Shown here: positions 16,146-24,572 of the stretch, one piece after another
Layout: each line of letters opens with the position of its first letter
Position numbering within the stretch: position 1 is the stretch's first letter
NCBI GenBank assembly: GCA_963544615.1
Contig: CAUUGB010000003.1
Span: 1-46,330 of the forward strand
Length of the DNA: 46,330 nt
Reading direction: 5' to 3'
From: CAUUGB01 sp963544615
GTDB lineage: Bacteria > Patescibacteriota > Microgenomatia > UBA1400 > PJMF01
Program-made: the position numbers and the translations under genes
Notes under the pieces: model-generated
Database searches by the model: none
Seen by the model: only the letters and a program-made list of their open reading frames with translations
What the model was told of the DNA's origin: nothing

Positions 16146-16877
16146 ATGTCCATACTCAGACAATTAGAGAGTCAAGCTATTAGTGCTGCTAAAAATGGCA
16201 ACTGGGATTTAGCGATTGAGAGTAATAATCAAATTCTTGCCAATTACCCTCGTGATATTAATGCCTTAAACCGCCTGGGATTTGCCTATTTGCAAAAACA
16301 AAAAATTAGAATTGCCAGCAAAACTTTCCAACAAGTGCTAGCCATTGAAAAACACAATCCCATTGCGGTGAAACAGCTAGCTAATATTAAAGCCAAAAAC
16401 ATTATTACCCCAGAATTTAATTCTCAAAATTTTGTGGAAGAACCAAGCAAATCTAAGATTATTTCTTTACATCGCTTAGCAGGCAAACAGGCTTTGGAAA
16501 AACTGAGAGTGGGTCAGGAACTTGCTCTCAAGCCAAAAAGTCGTTTTATTTCTGTAGAAACAATGGATAAAAAATATTTGGGCTCACTACCAGAAGATAT
16601 TTCTTTACATTTGAGCAAATTAATTGCCAAAGGCAATCGTTATACCACTCTACTCCACTCTTGCAGTAATAATCATTGCAGCGTGTTTATTAAAGAAAGT
16701 TATCAATCTAGCGCTAACAAAAACTCCCATTCATTTGTCAGTAATTACCGCCCAGAAAAAGAAGAAGTTGTGGGTGATGATTTGCTCCTGCTCGCCGATG
16801 AAATTCCTTTTAGTACTGGTGATGAAGAAAGCGAAAATAGCGACACTCCCCCAGATTATCATCCCAAAGAAAATTAA
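16146..16877 (+). CDS. TPR-repeat protein of unknown function
   Basis: The first 85 of 243 residues form two tetratricopeptide-type helix pairs (NGNWDLAIESNNQILANYPRD and ALNRLGFAYLQKQKIRIASKTFQQVLAIEKHNP-like), a protein-protein interaction scaffold. The rest is polar. Residues about 130-200 contain the segment LGSLPEDISLHLSKLIAKGNRYTTLLHSCSNNHCSVFIKES, with two cysteines in SCSNNHC. The tail is acidic (DEESENSDTPPD). No signal peptide or membrane helix is seen, so it is probably cytoplasmic. It is divergent from yebC and its end overlaps the convergent LytR_C gene by 4 bp. The partner is unknown. Confidence 0.75.
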   Translation: MSILRQLESQAISAAKNGNWDLAIESNNQILANYPRDINALNRLGFAYLQKQKIRIASKTFQQVLAIEKHNPIAVKQLANIKAKNIITPEFNSQNFVEEPSKSKIISLHRLAGKQALEKLRVGQELALKPKSRFISVETMDKKYLGSLPEDISLHLSKLIAKGNRYTTLLHSCSNNHCSVFIKESYQSSANKNSHSFVSNYRPEKEEVVGDDLLLLADEIPFSTGDEESENSDTPPDYHPKEN

Positions 16878-17983
16878 TCTGCCATAGTTTGACCTAAAAC
16901 AATCACTGCTTTAGCACGGTTTTTACTCGCTTCTTGACCACCATCGGGAGATAAAATCATCTCCTGAGGTAAAATGGCCGTAATGGTTTCTACTGCCTGA
17001 ACACACTCGGCGTTTTGTTCGTCATAAAAAATTTGACTACTTACCGTAGCTTGAGTAGCACTATCTAAATGGCGCACTTCTAAGCCATTTTTCTCCAAAA
17101 TTTGACTCACTTTACTGGCTAACCCTTGACTTGAGGCAGCATTAACCAATACCAAAGGACAAGCAGATAGAAATGGCTTTGAAGCCGCTCTTCTACCCCA
17201 ATCGGCAACTTGTGATAATTGCGCCGCAGCAGCAAAATTGTAATAGCTATAAGAGCGCAGAGCAAAAAAAGTTTGCCAAAATAATTTATCCAATGGTTGC
17301 AAGTCCTTAACAGCGGCAGTAACATACTGATTAAAAATTTGCTTAAGATGATGCTTACTCAAAATTGGAGGTAATTGATGAAAATAATAAATCTTATCGA
17401 TTACATGCCCAAAAGCTAAGTTATAAGTTTTTCTAATTTGTTCTGTATCACTTCCCTGAGCAGTTAAAAACTGACTCACTGTAGCTAAAGGATAAGTGCC
17501 ATATTGCCCTGCTACAGGTAAAAGCATTTGCGGATCTAATTGCAAAACCAGTATCTGCTTTGCCTGAGGAGAAATATTAACTAAATACGCCTGATTAACT
17601 CTACCCCCACTCTCACCCTCAACCAACATTAAAGTTTGTTCGGTGGTTAATTCAAAAATCAGCGGTAAAAAAGAATTCAAACATAAAATTATTGACCCCC
17701 CAGCTAAAATAATCACTAAAAACATACCCCATAAAAATTTCAACAATGGCTTCCACCAAGAAAAAGTCAATAGCCTAAGTGGCTTAAATTTAATTACCAG
17801 TGGAGAATTTTTAGCTTTATCGCGCTGATGACTACTTCTCACCAAGCGAGGACGAGATGGGTTTTTTCTAGTTACCAAGCGGGGTTTTTTCAGCGTAATT
17901 TTTCTACGCTGGCGAGCTGGGAAACTTTTTTTTTGTAAACGTTCATGATCACGGCGGTTTTTTTTATCCGAATAGCGATACAT
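16874..17983 (-). CDS. Membrane-anchored LytR_C-domain protein
   Basis: The 369-residue protein starts with a very basic cytoplasmic segment of about 75 residues (many Arg and Lys). One membrane helix follows (about 83-105, LWGMFLVIILAGGSIILCL), then an external domain. The last 95 residues resemble the LytR/CpsA/Psr C-terminal accessory domain: CPLVLVNAASSQGLASKVSQILEKNGLEVRHLD, ending AKAVIVLGQTM. The middle region has similarity in order to LCP proteins, but I do not see the arginine-rich phosphotransferase core, so catalysis should not be assumed. A role in envelope or surface assembly is inferred. TATACT lies 6 nt before the ATG. Confidence 0.7.
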   Translation of the reverse strand: MYRYSDKKNRRDHERLQKKSFPARQRRKITLKKPRLVTRKNPSRPRLVRSSHQRDKAKNSPLVIKFKPLRLLTFSWWKPLLKFLWGMFLVIILAGGSIILCLNSFLPLIFELTTEQTLMLVEGESGGRVNQAYLVNISPQAKQILVLQLDPQMLLPVAGQYGTYPLATVSQFLTAQGSDTEQIRKTYNLAFGHVIDKIYYFHQLPPILSKHHLKQIFNQYVTAAVKDLQPLDKLFWQTFFALRSYSYYNFAAAAQLSQVADWGRRAASKPFLSACPLVLVNAASSQGLASKVSQILEKNGLEVRHLDSATQATVSSQIFYDEQNAECVQAVETITAILPQEMILSPDGGQEASKNRAKAVIVLGQTMAD

Positions 17984-17989
17984 ACCTTA

Positions 17990-17995
17990 AGTATA
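17990..17995 (-). promoter_or_regulatory. -10 box of the LytR_C gene
   Basis: TATACT on the minus strand, 6 nt before the ATG at 17983. The intervening TAAGGT is too close to the ATG for a normal Shine-Dalgarno. Confidence 0.6.
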
Positions 17996-18081
17996 GCCGA
18001 TATTTTAGTGCCACTCAAGAAGCAGAGAGTAAACCACCGCTTAAAACTAGCTACATGTGACCTAAACTCACCATCAGGTGC

Positions 18082-18087
18082 TATAAT
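18082..18087 (+). promoter_or_regulatory. queA -10 box
   Basis: Perfect TATAAT, 5 nt (TCCCC) before the queA ATG. Leaderless geometry. Confidence 0.65.
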
Positions 18088-18092
18088 TCCCC

Positions 18093-19184
18093 ATGCTTAA
18101 AAGCAGTCATTTTGATTATTATTTGCCTAAAGAACTAATTGCCAATGAACCCAGCAAAAACCGCCCTGGTGCCCGACTTTTAGTGTTTTGTCGCCAAACT
18201 GGCAGTATTAGCCATCATTTTTTTTGGCAATTACCAGCTATCTTAAAAAAAACTGGGAAAAAATATCTCATCATTTACAATGATAGTCGAGTTATCCCTG
18301 CCAGACTCTACGGTCAGAAGCAAAGTGGTGGTAAGGTAGAAATACTGTTATCAAAACTCCACTGTCAACAGCAGCATTCACAAACCTGGGAATGTTTAAC
18401 TAAACCAGCACTAAAAGCTAGTAGTACCATTATTTTCCCCCCACAAAACTTAACTGCTCAAGTACTCACTCCCAATAGCGGTTACACCTGCCTCATTAAT
18501 TTTCCCTTAAACAAAACTGCTTTTGCTAAATTTCTCACCCATTCAGGACACACCCCTATTCCCCCCTACATTAAAACTACTTTAAGTGAGCACAAATTGC
18601 GTCAAGTTTATCAAACGGTTTATGCTAAAAATCAAGGTTCAGTCGCCGCTCCCACTGCGGGCTTGCACTTTAATGACTCATTAATCAAACAACTTAAAAG
18701 TGATGGACACACTCTGCTGCCAGTCACCCTTCATGTAGGTTTGGGCACTTTTTTAGCAGTCACCTCCCCCACTCTGGCGGAACATCACATGCACAGTGAA
18801 TACTTTAGTGTCAGTGCTCAAACTCTCACTGCTCTCAATAAAGCCAAAACTCAACAACAGCCAATTTTAGCTATTGGCACCACCAGTACTAGAGTTCTGG
18901 AATCTTTAAGCACCACAGAGATTGCCAAACAAAAACCCTTAAGCAGAGAAACTGCAATTTTTCTTTATCCAGAGGCAAAATTTTATCACACTAATTGTTT
19001 GATTACCAATTTTCATCTGCCCAAATCCACACTGTTAATGTTGGTGGCCGCATTTACCAGCAATCCCAATTGTCAAGAAAAATTCACCACTTGGAACAAT
19101 AGCCAACTTGCCCAAGCTTATCAAGCAGCCATCAAAAAAAAGTATCGCTTTTTTTCCTTTGGCGATGCGATGTTAATTCTCTAA
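18093..19184 (+). CDS. queA: S-adenosylmethionine:tRNA ribosyltransferase-isomerase
   Basis: QueA transfers and isomerises the ribosyl part of SAM onto 7-aminomethyl-7-deazaguanine in tRNA, giving epoxyqueuosine at position 34 of tRNAs with GUN anticodons. The 363-residue protein is full length. Motifs include FDYYLPKELIANEPSKNRPGARLL, YNDSRVIPARLYG, VAAPTAGLHF, HVGLGTFLAV, AIGTTSTRVLESL and LITNFHLPKSTLLMLVAAF. No other queuosine gene is nearby, so the base may be salvaged and exchanged by tgt elsewhere; that is inference. Its TAA overlaps the TAG of the convergent tsf gene. Confidence 0.95.
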   Translation: MLKSSHFDYYLPKELIANEPSKNRPGARLLVFCRQTGSISHHFFWQLPAILKKTGKKYLIIYNDSRVIPARLYGQKQSGGKVEILLSKLHCQQQHSQTWECLTKPALKASSTIIFPPQNLTAQVLTPNSGYTCLINFPLNKTAFAKFLTHSGHTPIPPYIKTTLSEHKLRQVYQTVYAKNQGSVAAPTAGLHFNDSLIKQLKSDGHTLLPVTLHVGLGTFLAVTSPTLAEHHMHSEYFSVSAQTLTALNKAKTQQQPILAIGTTSTRVLESLSTTEIAKQKPLSRETAIFLYPEAKFYHTNCLITNFHLPKSTLLMLVAAFTSNPNCQEKFTTWNNSQLAQAYQAAIKKKYRFFSFGDAMLIL

Positions 19185-19639
19185 TCACCCACCTGTAAAC
19201 GCACAAATTTACCCAACTGCATTTTTTCCCCAATTTTGCCTGAGAGTTCTTTAATCGCAATAGCCACAGTAGTGCCTGGACGCTTTACCAATTCTTCTGC
19301 TAATAAATCCTCAGCGCTCGCTGGTGCCATCGCTGCTACCTGCATGGCAATTTCACCCACCAATTGGCGAAATTCCTCACCACGAGCCACAAAATCGGTT
19401 TCACACTGCAGTTCTACTAAAGCTGCTAGCTTGCCATTGCTGTGTACATAACTGCCCACATAACCCTCACTAGTTTGTCGGTCGGCTTTTTTTTCAGCAT
19501 TAGCCAAACCTTTTTGTTTAATCCAAGCTAAAGCTTTATCCCAATCGCCACCACTCTCTTGTAGAGCCTTTTGACAATCCATTACCCCAGCTCCTGTTTC
19601 TTGGCGCAATTTTTTAATTTCTGCAGCTTTAATGGGCAT
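19181..19639 (-). CDS. tsf: Elongation factor Ts, short form
   Basis: EF-Ts is the guanine nucleotide exchange factor for EF-Tu. The N-terminal UBA-like domain is typical (IKKLRQETGAGVMDCQKALQESGGDWDKALAWIKQKG), followed by the exchange-loop region (VALVELQCETDFVAR-type, seen as LVELQCETDFVARGEEF). The 152-residue length means only one core subdomain is present and the coiled-coil and second repeat of the E. coli protein (283 residues) are missing. The start is the ATG at 19639, preceded by AAGG 5 nt upstream; an in-frame GTG two codons earlier overlaps that ribosome site. It follows rpsB by 15 nt. Confidence 0.93.
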   Translation of the reverse strand: MPIKAAEIKKLRQETGAGVMDCQKALQESGGDWDKALAWIKQKGLANAEKKADRQTSEGYVGSYVHSNGKLAALVELQCETDFVARGEEFRQLVGEIAMQVAAMAPASAEDLLAEELVKRPGTTVAIAIKELSGKIGEKMQLGKFVRLQVGD

Positions 19640-19654
19640 AAACACCTTATCTAT

Positions 19655-20437
19655 TTATTTACTAGCACTTTGACTAACTTTTTTCGTTACTTTCTTTTTT
19701 ACCACCGACTCCTCCTTAACTGATACTTTATCATCGGCTGGTTTTTCCACCTTAGCAGTTACCTTTTTATCATCAGCAGTCACTGATAAAACCTCAGTTA
19801 CAATTAAGCGCACACTCGATAAAGCATCATCGTTAGCAGGAATAGGCAAGCTAATCCCGGTAGGATCGGTATTAGAGTCAATTAAACCAATGATTTCTAC
19901 CTTTTCTTTAATTGCCTCAGCAACCGCGTTGCGCTCTTTACAACCATCAATCACCAATAAAGCGTCAGGTTTGTTTTTTAATTCCTTTAATCCACCAAAA
20001 AGACGCTTTAATCTGTTAAGTTGTTTTTCTAACAGCAGCCGCTCATATTTGGTGTAATCTTGGTATTTATCTCCAGACAAACCGGTTTCAATTTCATTCA
20101 TTTTTTTAATTGATTTGTGCACTTGATCCCAATTAGTAATTAAACCTCCCGGCCAACGATTAACTACATACATCACCCCAGCCTGGATAGCTAAATTCAT
20201 CACAATTTCACTCACTTGCTTTTTGGTAGCTACTACCACCACACTTTTACCCTCAGATTTTAACTGTTGAATCCGTTTTTTTGCAGCCTCTAACTGAGAG
20301 AGAGTTTTCTCTAAATCAAAAAGGTGAATACCGTCTTGTTCGCCATAAATCCACTGTTTCATCCGTGGGTGCCATTTTTCGGCTTTATGCCCCAAATGCG
20401 CTCCGGCATCAAAAAGTTCTTGTAAAGTGGTTGACAT
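19655..20437 (-). CDS. rpsB: 30S ribosomal protein S2
   Basis: Ribosomal protein uS2, which joins the small subunit late and binds S1 in many bacteria. Family motifs are clear: LFDAGAHLGHKAEKWHPRMKQWIYGEQDGIHLFDLEKTL, VATKKQ, YVVNRWPGGLITNW and IIGLIDSNTDPTGISLPIPANDDALSSV. The 260 residues end in a lysine-rich tail (KKKVTKKVSQSASK). Start at 20437 with AAAAGGA upstream. The 57-nt leader can fold so that this ribosome site pairs with an upstream GTCCT. It lies directly upstream of tsf, the usual order. Confidence 0.97.
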   Translation of the reverse strand: MSTTLQELFDAGAHLGHKAEKWHPRMKQWIYGEQDGIHLFDLEKTLSQLEAAKKRIQQLKSEGKSVVVVATKKQVSEIVMNLAIQAGVMYVVNRWPGGLITNWDQVHKSIKKMNEIETGLSGDKYQDYTKYERLLLEKQLNRLKRLFGGLKELKNKPDALLVIDGCKERNAVAEAIKEKVEIIGLIDSNTDPTGISLPIPANDDALSSVRLIVTEVLSVTADDKKVTAKVEKPADDKVSVKEESVVKKKVTKKVSQSASK

Positions 20438-20443
20438 AACTGC

Positions 20444-20493
20444 GTCCTTTTCTTCCTGCTTTATCAGGTAGCGGCTCGCACTAGCTTCAGGAC
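20444..20493 (-). promoter_or_regulatory. Possible folded leader of rpsB
   Basis: On the minus strand GTCCT (20493-20489) can pair with AGGAC (20448-20444), which overlaps the rpsB Shine-Dalgarno. Inside lies CCTG-ATAAAG-CAGG (20468-20455). This could hide the ribosome site, as in S2 autoregulation, but the pairings are short. Confidence 0.35.
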
Positions 20494-20494
20494 A

Positions 20495-22336
20495 TCAAAA
20501 AGCGCGAACACGCTCAATACTATTATCTTCGCCTATTATAACACAGTTAGAGAGGAACTCTAAATCAGCCTCCCAAATAGCAATAGGTCGCTGCCAGGCG
20601 TCAATAATAAACAGCAAAGGATAAGAGGCTAAATAATCAGCTAAACTCGGCATCGTTAGTTCAGCTTTACCCTGTTTAATATACTCAATCTCTCTAGGAG
20701 TTAAATTTTGAATAGAAAGTAAGCGCTCTTGATTAACTTTTTTATATGTTTCTTGATCAAAACGAGGTGAGGCAATTTTTAAGTTGTAGATCATTTGGTT
20801 GAGAGGATGATTAACGTCTTTTAGCCGATAAATCGGCGCTTGAGGAATTGCCACCCGACCAATTTCTTCCAAATCACTCACTTTAATATTATTCATCACC
20901 TTGCCATCAATCAAGCGAGAACAAATTGAAGAAAAAGCACCAATATAAAAAGAGTATTGTGGAGTCTTTTCTCCGTGATATTGAAATTGCTTATTGGTAA
21001 ACACAAATCCCGGCAAACTATAATCTACTGTGGGTAAGTTAGGTTTGCCCACAGGTAAATCAGCCTGCTCACCTGCTAAAAGCTTGGTTTTGTAGGCAGC
21101 AAAATCTTCGGTAGCGACATACTTCATCAATTCTTGCTGATAAAAACCTAAATTGCGCAAATCATTATTCAAGCTGGTACGCTGATAATTTTCGTATTGA
21201 TCCTTAAACACTAATTCATAAATCATATTAATGCCCGTACTATCTTGCACTACCACTTTTGAGCCACCTTGAATATATTTATCTGCTAAAGCATAATCGG
21301 CCGGTAAAAGATTACTAGCAATCTGAGTTTGTTTTTCTTCATTGGTATAAGGGTGAGCATAAAAACTTAAATCTTTGTATAAAATCGCTTGCAAAGAAGG
21401 TAACTTAATGTATTCACTGGGAGAAAGTGATAAAGCTAGTTCGGGGCGCCCATAATAAGCACAATCAAAATAAGTGCCTTGATGAACATTGCAATCATAA
21501 GGACCAAGGCCGGTTAAAACTTCGCGCTTATAAAGCCACATAGTTTCATTCAAGCTGATAGTATTGGGAAAATCATCTAGCATTTCGTCTTGAAAACGCA
21601 CTTCATTGGCAAAATATTGTCCCAAATAATAATCTTGCATATTTTGTACCCAAGAGCGTACATTCGGCTTGCCACCAATTAACACCACTTCCCCACTACT
21701 TAGCTGATAAAACTCATAGAGTCGGAATACTTGGTCGAGTTTTCTTTGTACCGCAGCATAATAGCGCTTCGCTCCCGCATACCCGCCACTAATTACTTCT
21801 CCAGCAGAGTAATATTGAATTTTGCTAAAAAAATTTGGTCGTAGCCAACCTAAATCTTGGTCAATCGCCATGGCTCGGCCACTAAAAATAGTACTTACCA
21901 CACTGGGAGTAGGCTCAGGTATTAAAGTGGGTAAGGCATCCTCCACGGCAGGAGCGCAATTGGTTAGCAGACAATAAAAAGAACTAACTGTAGTCCAATT
22001 TAATGCTAAAATCAAGGCGACTACTCCCAAAGCCAGCACCCACCAAGCTTTTTCTCCAAAAGACACCCACATGGCATGTTTTTTTTGCTCTTCGGGTGTA
22101 GGTTTATAACCAAAAGTTGCCCGCACCGATAAATCAGCCGGGTTCTCCACTTTGTTGATAAAATCTTTAACCTTGGTTTCCACCTGACGCACAGTTTGCT
22201 GCACTACCCCACCAGCTGACTGATTTGGCTGTAAATCTTTCTCCGCCGCTGGGGGTGGTGACATAGGGTTTTCAGGGGAGTTGTTAGCGACTTGATTAGT
22301 CGAGGAAAATGGCAAATCTGATTGATTGTCAGGCAT
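20495..22336 (-). CDS. Large single-pass surface protein of unknown function
   Basis: The 613-residue protein begins with about 90 cytoplasmic residues rich in Pro, Asn and Gln. A membrane helix follows (WWVLALGVVALILALNW), then a domain of about 470 residues expected outside. It is rich in aromatic residues, with several cysteines (CLLTNC, YDCNVHQGTYFDC, SICSRL, SNCVI) that may form disulfides. I do not recognise a family. The start at 22336 (MPDNQ) is preferred because a TATAAT lies 6 nt upstream; an earlier TTG would sit inside the promoter. It is divergent from the PEGA gene across a 35-bp gap. It ends 57 bp before rpsB and may be cotranscribed with it. Confidence 0.75.
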   Translation of the reverse strand: MPDNQSDLPFSSTNQVANNSPENPMSPPPAAEKDLQPNQSAGGVVQQTVRQVETKVKDFINKVENPADLSVRATFGYKPTPEEQKKHAMWVSFGEKAWWVLALGVVALILALNWTTVSSFYCLLTNCAPAVEDALPTLIPEPTPSVVSTIFSGRAMAIDQDLGWLRPNFFSKIQYYSAGEVISGGYAGAKRYYAAVQRKLDQVFRLYEFYQLSSGEVVLIGGKPNVRSWVQNMQDYYLGQYFANEVRFQDEMLDDFPNTISLNETMWLYKREVLTGLGPYDCNVHQGTYFDCAYYGRPELALSLSPSEYIKLPSLQAILYKDLSFYAHPYTNEEKQTQIASNLLPADYALADKYIQGGSKVVVQDSTGINMIYELVFKDQYENYQRTSLNNDLRNLGFYQQELMKYVATEDFAAYKTKLLAGEQADLPVGKPNLPTVDYSLPGFVFTNKQFQYHGEKTPQYSFYIGAFSSICSRLIDGKVMNNIKVSDLEEIGRVAIPQAPIYRLKDVNHPLNQMIYNLKIASPRFDQETYKKVNQERLLSIQNLTPREIEYIKQGKAELTMPSLADYLASYPLLFIIDAWQRPIAIWEADLEFLSNCVIIGEDNSIERVRAF

Positions 22337-22371
22337 AAAATTATTATAGCACAATAAGGTATAATTAAGTC
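22337..22371. promoter_or_regulatory. 35-bp divergent promoter with two face-to-face -10 boxes
   Basis: TATAAT on the minus strand (22348-22343) is 6 nt from the ATG at 22336. TATAAT on the plus strand (22360-22365) is 6 nt from the ATG at 22372. Only 11 bp separate the boxes, so each -35 region overlaps the other promoter. Confidence 0.7.
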
Positions 22372-22947
22372 ATGACGAAACAAAAAGTCATTTGGGGAGG
22401 GCTAATGCTACTAGTAATTGCTAGCCTGGGTGCCATTTTGGGTTTTTTTTGGGGCAAACAAAAAAATTTAGCTCATTTTTATTTTGGCACCACTGGCGGC
22501 GTAGTTAATGTTTATTTGAATGGTCAAAAAATAGGTACTTCTTTAATTAAAGATTATCAATTAACCAGCGGGATTTATGAACTCGGTCTGGAGACTGATT
22601 ATTATCACTACCGCACCCCAATTCAATTCTCCCCCGGAACAGCTACAATTGTTGACTGGCATAGCTCCAATAGCATTAACAAAAGCAGTGGCATCATTTA
22701 CGAACTTTACTACAGTGAACAAGCTTTAGCTACTTTGCAAATTGTCTCTTACCCCGAAAGAGCCATCGTCAACCTTAAAGATAATTCCCAATCCTACTTT
22801 ACTCCCATTCAACTCGATCATCTCACCACTGGAGAAAAAGAGCTCACTTTATCACTACCTGGATACCAAACTCTCACTATTCCATTCACCCTCACTCCTC
22901 ATTACTTACTGAAAATCACTGCCAAACTTGCCAGTGATAGCTCCTGA
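22372..22947 (+). CDS. PEGA-domain surface protein
   Basis: The 191-residue protein has an N-terminal membrane helix (about 7-27, VIWGGLMLLVIASLGAILGFF) acting as signal anchor. Two beta-rich PEGA-like repeats follow. The second is clearest: LQIVSYPERAIVNLKDNSQSYFTPIQLDHLTTGEKELTLSLPGYQTL (split here only by description), with the typical 'pattern of strand, P-turn, L-G-xx-L' ending. PEGA domains occur in surface layers and fused to kinases; a structural or adhesive role outside the membrane is inferred. Its end overlaps the convergent folD gene by 42 bp. Confidence 0.78.
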   Translation: MTKQKVIWGGLMLLVIASLGAILGFFWGKQKNLAHFYFGTTGGVVNVYLNGQKIGTSLIKDYQLTSGIYELGLETDYYHYRTPIQFSPGTATIVDWHSSNSINKSSGIIYELYYSEQALATLQIVSYPERAIVNLKDNSQSYFTPIQLDHLTTGEKELTLSLPGYQTLTIPFTLTPHYLLKITAKLASDSS

Positions 22948-23811
22948 TTGCTGTGCTAATTGATAAGCATTTTCCAGCAAACTTACCACTGTGAGTGGTC
23001 CAATTCCTCCAGGAACAGGAGTGATAAAAGCAGCCTTTTTAGCACAACTGGTAAAATGTAGGTCTCCCCTTGGCTCACCTACATCAACAAGCACCACCCC
23101 CGGAGATAACATTTCCCCCTTAATTAAATTAGCTATCCCGGTAGCACTAATTATGTGAGAAAATGATGACAGCTGACTGGCTAACTCTGGCCAATCATTT
23201 TTATCTGTTAGAGTTACCAACAAACCTTGCTGTCGCCAAAAAGCAGCCAAAGGTAAATTAAGCAAATCAGACTTGCCTAACAAAAGCACCTTGTCTTTTC
23301 TGTTTGGATAAAAACCACTCAGGCGCAAACAAGTTAATACCGCTTTCATGGTGGCGGGGAAAATGGTTGCTTGCCCAGTGGCAATTTTAGCCATAGTTGC
23401 TGGGGTTAAACCATCTACATCCTTTTGTGGTGGAATAGCTTGGCGCAGTTGCTGCCAAAAAGTTTGATAAGCTGTCTCGTCTCCAGCGGTTAGCTTAGTA
23501 TAAATTTTTTGACTTGGCTTTTGCACCATAATTCCCCCCACTTGATTGTCGGCAGAGAAAGCTTTTATTTGCGGGATGAGGGTTTGCTGGATTGATTGAT
23601 TAAATTGCCAATTAATCACTCTCATTTTAATGCCTACTTTAAGAGCAGCGGCTTGTTTTTTTTGAGTATAAAGTACACTAGCTGGATCTTGAGGAAAACA
23701 AAAAGTTACTATTTGCGGTGCTTGTGGCAAACGTGCTACCAAAGAGTGCAAATGCAGCGCCATTTTTTCCGCCCACACCTTACCGGCAAAAATTACTGGA
23801 GACTTAGTCAT
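22906..23811 (-). CDS. folD: Bifunctional methylene-THF dehydrogenase/methenyl-THF cyclohydrolase
   Basis: FolD interconverts 5,10-methylene-THF and 10-formyl-THF. It thereby links the thymidylate synthase and formyltransferase encoded elsewhere in this window. The catalytic Y48 and K52 lie in SVLYTQKKQ, the family pattern S-x-x-Y-x-x-x-K. Substrate motifs are GGIMVQKPS (usual GIxVQLPLP, here degenerate), KDVDGLTPAT, the nucleotide-binding VLLLGKSDLLNLPLA (usual GRSxxVGxP, also degenerate), and TPVPGGIGPLTVVSLLENA. It has 301 residues. Its ATG overlaps the upstream methyltransferase stop by 8 nt, implying coupled translation. Confidence 0.9.
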   Translation of the reverse strand: MTKSPVIFAGKVWAEKMALHLHSLVARLPQAPQIVTFCFPQDPASVLYTQKKQAAALKVGIKMRVINWQFNQSIQQTLIPQIKAFSADNQVGGIMVQKPSQKIYTKLTAGDETAYQTFWQQLRQAIPPQKDVDGLTPATMAKIATGQATIFPATMKAVLTCLRLSGFYPNRKDKVLLLGKSDLLNLPLAAFWRQQGLLVTLTDKNDWPELASQLSSFSHIISATGIANLIKGEMLSPGVVLVDVGEPRGDLHFTSCAKKAAFITPVPGGIGPLTVVSLLENAYQLAQQSGAITGKFGSDFQ

Positions 23812-24517
23812 CTCGCCTACCTTCCAGTAAAATTAATTCTTGGCGATGATAACTATGCAGGAGTTGATTGGCACGATTTTTCATTACTAAAGTAAAACCC
23901 TGCTTAGTTAAGTAAGCCATAATTTGCTCTAATTTTACCCCACTTCCACAAACATCATGCCACTCAAAAATTAAATTCTTCACCTTAAAAAGCTCTTTTT
24001 TTAAGCTCAACAACACTTCTGCCTCTGCACCTTCAATGTCTAGTTTCAATAAATCAACCCGAGGCAAAGACCTTAAATAATCATTCAAGCGCACTACTTG
24101 CACGCTAATTTCTCGCTGTTTTTTTTGCTCCCCATTCCATGCCCCCTGATAAAAAGAACCCACACTCTGCCACTGCCAAGAAGTATCATCAATCCAAAAA
24201 GATTTCTGGCCAGCTGTTTTACCCAAAGCAGCTTCATGTAAAGTCACCGATGATAAATTATTTTCCATCATATTCAGACGATATAATTTTGCCAATTGGG
24301 GATTGGGTTCAAAGGCAATAATTGCTGCTCTAGGATAAAGCCACTTAAAATACAAACTGGCTAAACCAAGATGTGCTCCAGCATCAATAATAATGGGTTG
24401 GCTTTGTTGAGTGGCAAAGTAGTAAATTTGTGCACCAAAAATTTCTTTTTTTAAATCAGCAAACTCTTCTTCTTGCATGTAAGCAACAGTAAAGTTTTTC
24501 ACCAGTGCTGTGGACAT
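23804..24517 (-). CDS. FkbM-family methyltransferase
   Basis: A SAM-dependent methyltransferase of the FkbM type, often acting on sugars or polyketides. Rossmann motif I is IIIDAGAHLGLASLYF (about residues 48-63). IIAFEPNP follows as the acidic ribose-binding strand, and then VDLLKLDIEGAEAEVLLSL, the diagnostic FkbM motif. It has 237 residues with no signal peptide. The start is set at 24517 because TACAAT lies 7 nt upstream, and the earlier in-frame ATG falls inside that promoter. It overlaps folD by 8 nt; a functional link is not obvious. The substrate is unknown. Confidence 0.82.
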   Translation of the reverse strand: MSTALVKNFTVAYMQEEEFADLKKEIFGAQIYYFATQQSQPIIIDAGAHLGLASLYFKWLYPRAAIIAFEPNPQLAKLYRLNMMENNLSSVTLHEAALGKTAGQKSFWIDDTSWQWQSVGSFYQGAWNGEQKKQREISVQVVRLNDYLRSLPRVDLLKLDIEGAEAEVLLSLKKELFKVKNLIFEWHDVCGSGVKLEQIMAYLTKQGFTLVMKNRANQLLHSYHRQELILLEGRRDD

Positions 24518-24524
24518 AAGCCAC

Positions 24525-24530
24525 ATTGTA
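24525..24530 (-). promoter_or_regulatory. -10 box deciding the start of the FkbM gene
   Basis: TACAAT on the minus strand, 7 nt before the ATG at 24517. The ATG at 24526 overlaps the box and would be untranscribed or truncated. Confidence 0.5.
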
Positions 24531-24572
24531 TCAAATTATTAGGTTTAATTTTCCCAAAGGATCCTAACTAAC

